Shown piece by piece: positions 63,041 to 64,000 of a DNA stretch of 64,000 nt. A model generated the notes under the pieces. That model saw only the letters and a program-made list of their open reading frames with translations. It was not told the origin of the DNA and ran no database searches. Made by a program: the position numbers and the translations under genes. Source of the stretch: Druceiella hillmani. Its lineage: Eukaryota; Arthropoda; Insecta; Lepidoptera; Hepialidae. Location: contig JAYKKI010000066.1 in assembly GCA_039881145.1 (NCBI GenBank), forward strand, positions 9,249,501 through 9,313,500, read 5' to 3'. Positions within the stretch are counted from its first letter, which is position 1. The number at the start of each line of letters is the position of its first letter.

Positions 63041-63655
63041 GGCATACCACAGGACCCCCATCTCGGGTTATTCGGTATTTTTATAAATGCCTTAAACAAA
63101 GAACTGTTACATGCCAAATATCTTATGTTCCCTGACGATTTCAAAATTTAAAAAACAATAAAAAGCGAGGTAGATATTCCCACATTCCAAAAAAAGCTCG
63201 ATATTCCGTCAGTATGGTGCTTGAGAAACAAAATGTACCTAAACCCTAGTAAATCACTCGGAAACCTTTAATAGTCAGTTCGTCATCGACAATGTAAATT
63301 TTGTTCAACATTGTATAATTAAGGATCTAGGAATAATTGTAGACGATAGATTAATATTTGTAAAACATGTAAACCACGGTACTAGTAAAGATGCGAAGAT
63401 GTCGGGTGTCATTTTGAGGGTAAGCAAGGATTTTAAAAACGTTCAAATATTGCTGTCTGTATATAATTCACTTGTACGCAGTCATCTGGAATACGGGTAT
63501 GTGATATGGAACCAAATTTTGAAGAAATACTCTGAACACGTCGAAAGGGTTCAAAAGATATTTTGGTACGTCATCTACAAATCAGGGTTAAGCATAAAAT
63601 TACCCACTTACAAAAAGCGTCTTTTATATTTGAAATTAAACGCTTTAGCTTAAAG

Positions 63656-63767
63656 ATGAAAACGTGCTGACCCCATATTCCTCCATAATCTTACCCACAA
63701 TACAATTGACAGCAGTCCACTTCTTCAGCACTTTCAGTTTAACATTCCACGCAGTAACAGTAGGCCT

Positions 63768-63768
<1 letters not shown>
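63656..63768. other. Short AT-rich interval, nothing recognised
   Basis: A minus-strand frame (63645-63968) spans it only by reading through the TA array. Confidence 0.5.
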
Positions 63769-63813
<45 letters not shown>

Positions 63814-63830
63814 TGTATATATATATATAA
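63769..63830. repeat. (TA)n microsatellite
   Basis: About 60 bp of TA with AAATATGTA interruptions. Confidence 0.95.
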
Positions 63831-64000
63831 ATATCGTCTCTTCTTTTTATCAAAGTGTCGCACGAATTTAGGATGTTTTGCTACCGTAAATAGAATAGAC
63901 CGTACCTTGAATGATTTTCCTTCAACTGTAGATTTCTTTGGGTTTTCAACTTTATTACATAGATACAAACTTATTGAGATTGACAGGCAGATAACCTCTA

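Larger units (their letters stand above)
62161..63655 (+). mobile_element. Jockey-like LINE relic with RT and post-RT region
   Basis: Ordered blocks of a non-LTR retrotransposon ORF2. LKALSHLNVQKGPGPNEMP (62278-62334) is the 'L..L...KgPGPDGiP' pre-RT block, present twice because of a tandem duplication. YIDFSKAFDKVKH (62872-62910) is RT block A with its catalytic Asp. ESGIPQDPHLGLFGIFIN (from 63036) is the 'SGVPQGS.LGPLLF' block. FPDDFKI at about 63130 stands where YADDLKI is expected. A decayed 'iKDLGi..D.rL.F' block lies near 63320-63358. VSKDFKNVQILLSVYNSLV (from 63421) and LEYGYVIWN are the C-terminal region. Frameshifts and stops show it is dead. Confidence 0.85.

Noticed and set aside
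63399..63653. 84-codon plus-strand frame as a small gene
   Set aside because: It is the post-RT region of a jockey-like LINE, directly downstream of RT blocks.

Overview
This is an AT-rich (very roughly 70% A+T) stretch of animal nuclear DNA, most likely arthropod and probably insect. The pointers are a degenerate TTAGG/CCTAA telomere-type tract, mariner, Ty1/copia and jockey-like LINE relics, a pair of tRNA-type SINE copies, and long (TA)n microsatellites. I found no convincing host protein-coding gene, rRNA or tRNA. Almost every long open frame is either a microsatellite read-through or a piece of a dead transposable element. The window reads as intergenic or heterochromatin-like DNA.

Layout: 0-10 kb holds a SINE, two (TA)n arrays, a LINE C-terminal relic (5.0-5.6 kb) and the telomere-like tract (9.4-9.8 kb). 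10-22 kb is mostly featureless, with a small RT-motif remnant, AC/TA microsatellites and the first foldback element (15.9 kb). At 22.2-23.0 kb lies an almost perfect 810-bp array of about 135 CCCCTT hexamers. 23.9-24.4 kb is a direct duplication. 27-34 kb carries four further foldback copies, a second SINE and a four-unit minisatellite. 34.9-35.9 kb is a LINE relic, 39.97-40.26 kb an old foldback copy, and 41.0-41.5 kb a mariner relic. 45.0-45.5 kb is a second, unrelated palindrome of about 480 bp. 48.5-49.5 kb (perhaps to 50.3 kb) is a minus-strand copia pol relic next to another foldback copy. 52.2-52.9 kb is a LINE relic, 56.3-57.8 kb a plus-strand copia gag-protease-integrase relic, and 62.2-63.7 kb a LINE relic with internal tandem and inverted duplications.

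The most interesting system is the family of seven foldback elements between 15.9 and 50 kb. Their inverted arms each encode a motif that folds as a type-I hammerhead ribozyme: CUGAAGA core, a five-pair stem II, GAA(A), a three-pair stem III ACC-UA-GGU, the C17 cleavage position, and a CCAC/GUGG stem I. Three motifs keep the full core. Three copies are flanked by clear 12-14 bp target-site duplications and have an asymmetric tail. This points to RNA-mediated spread by something related to Penelope-like elements or retrozymes, here in an unusual inverted, both-strand arrangement.
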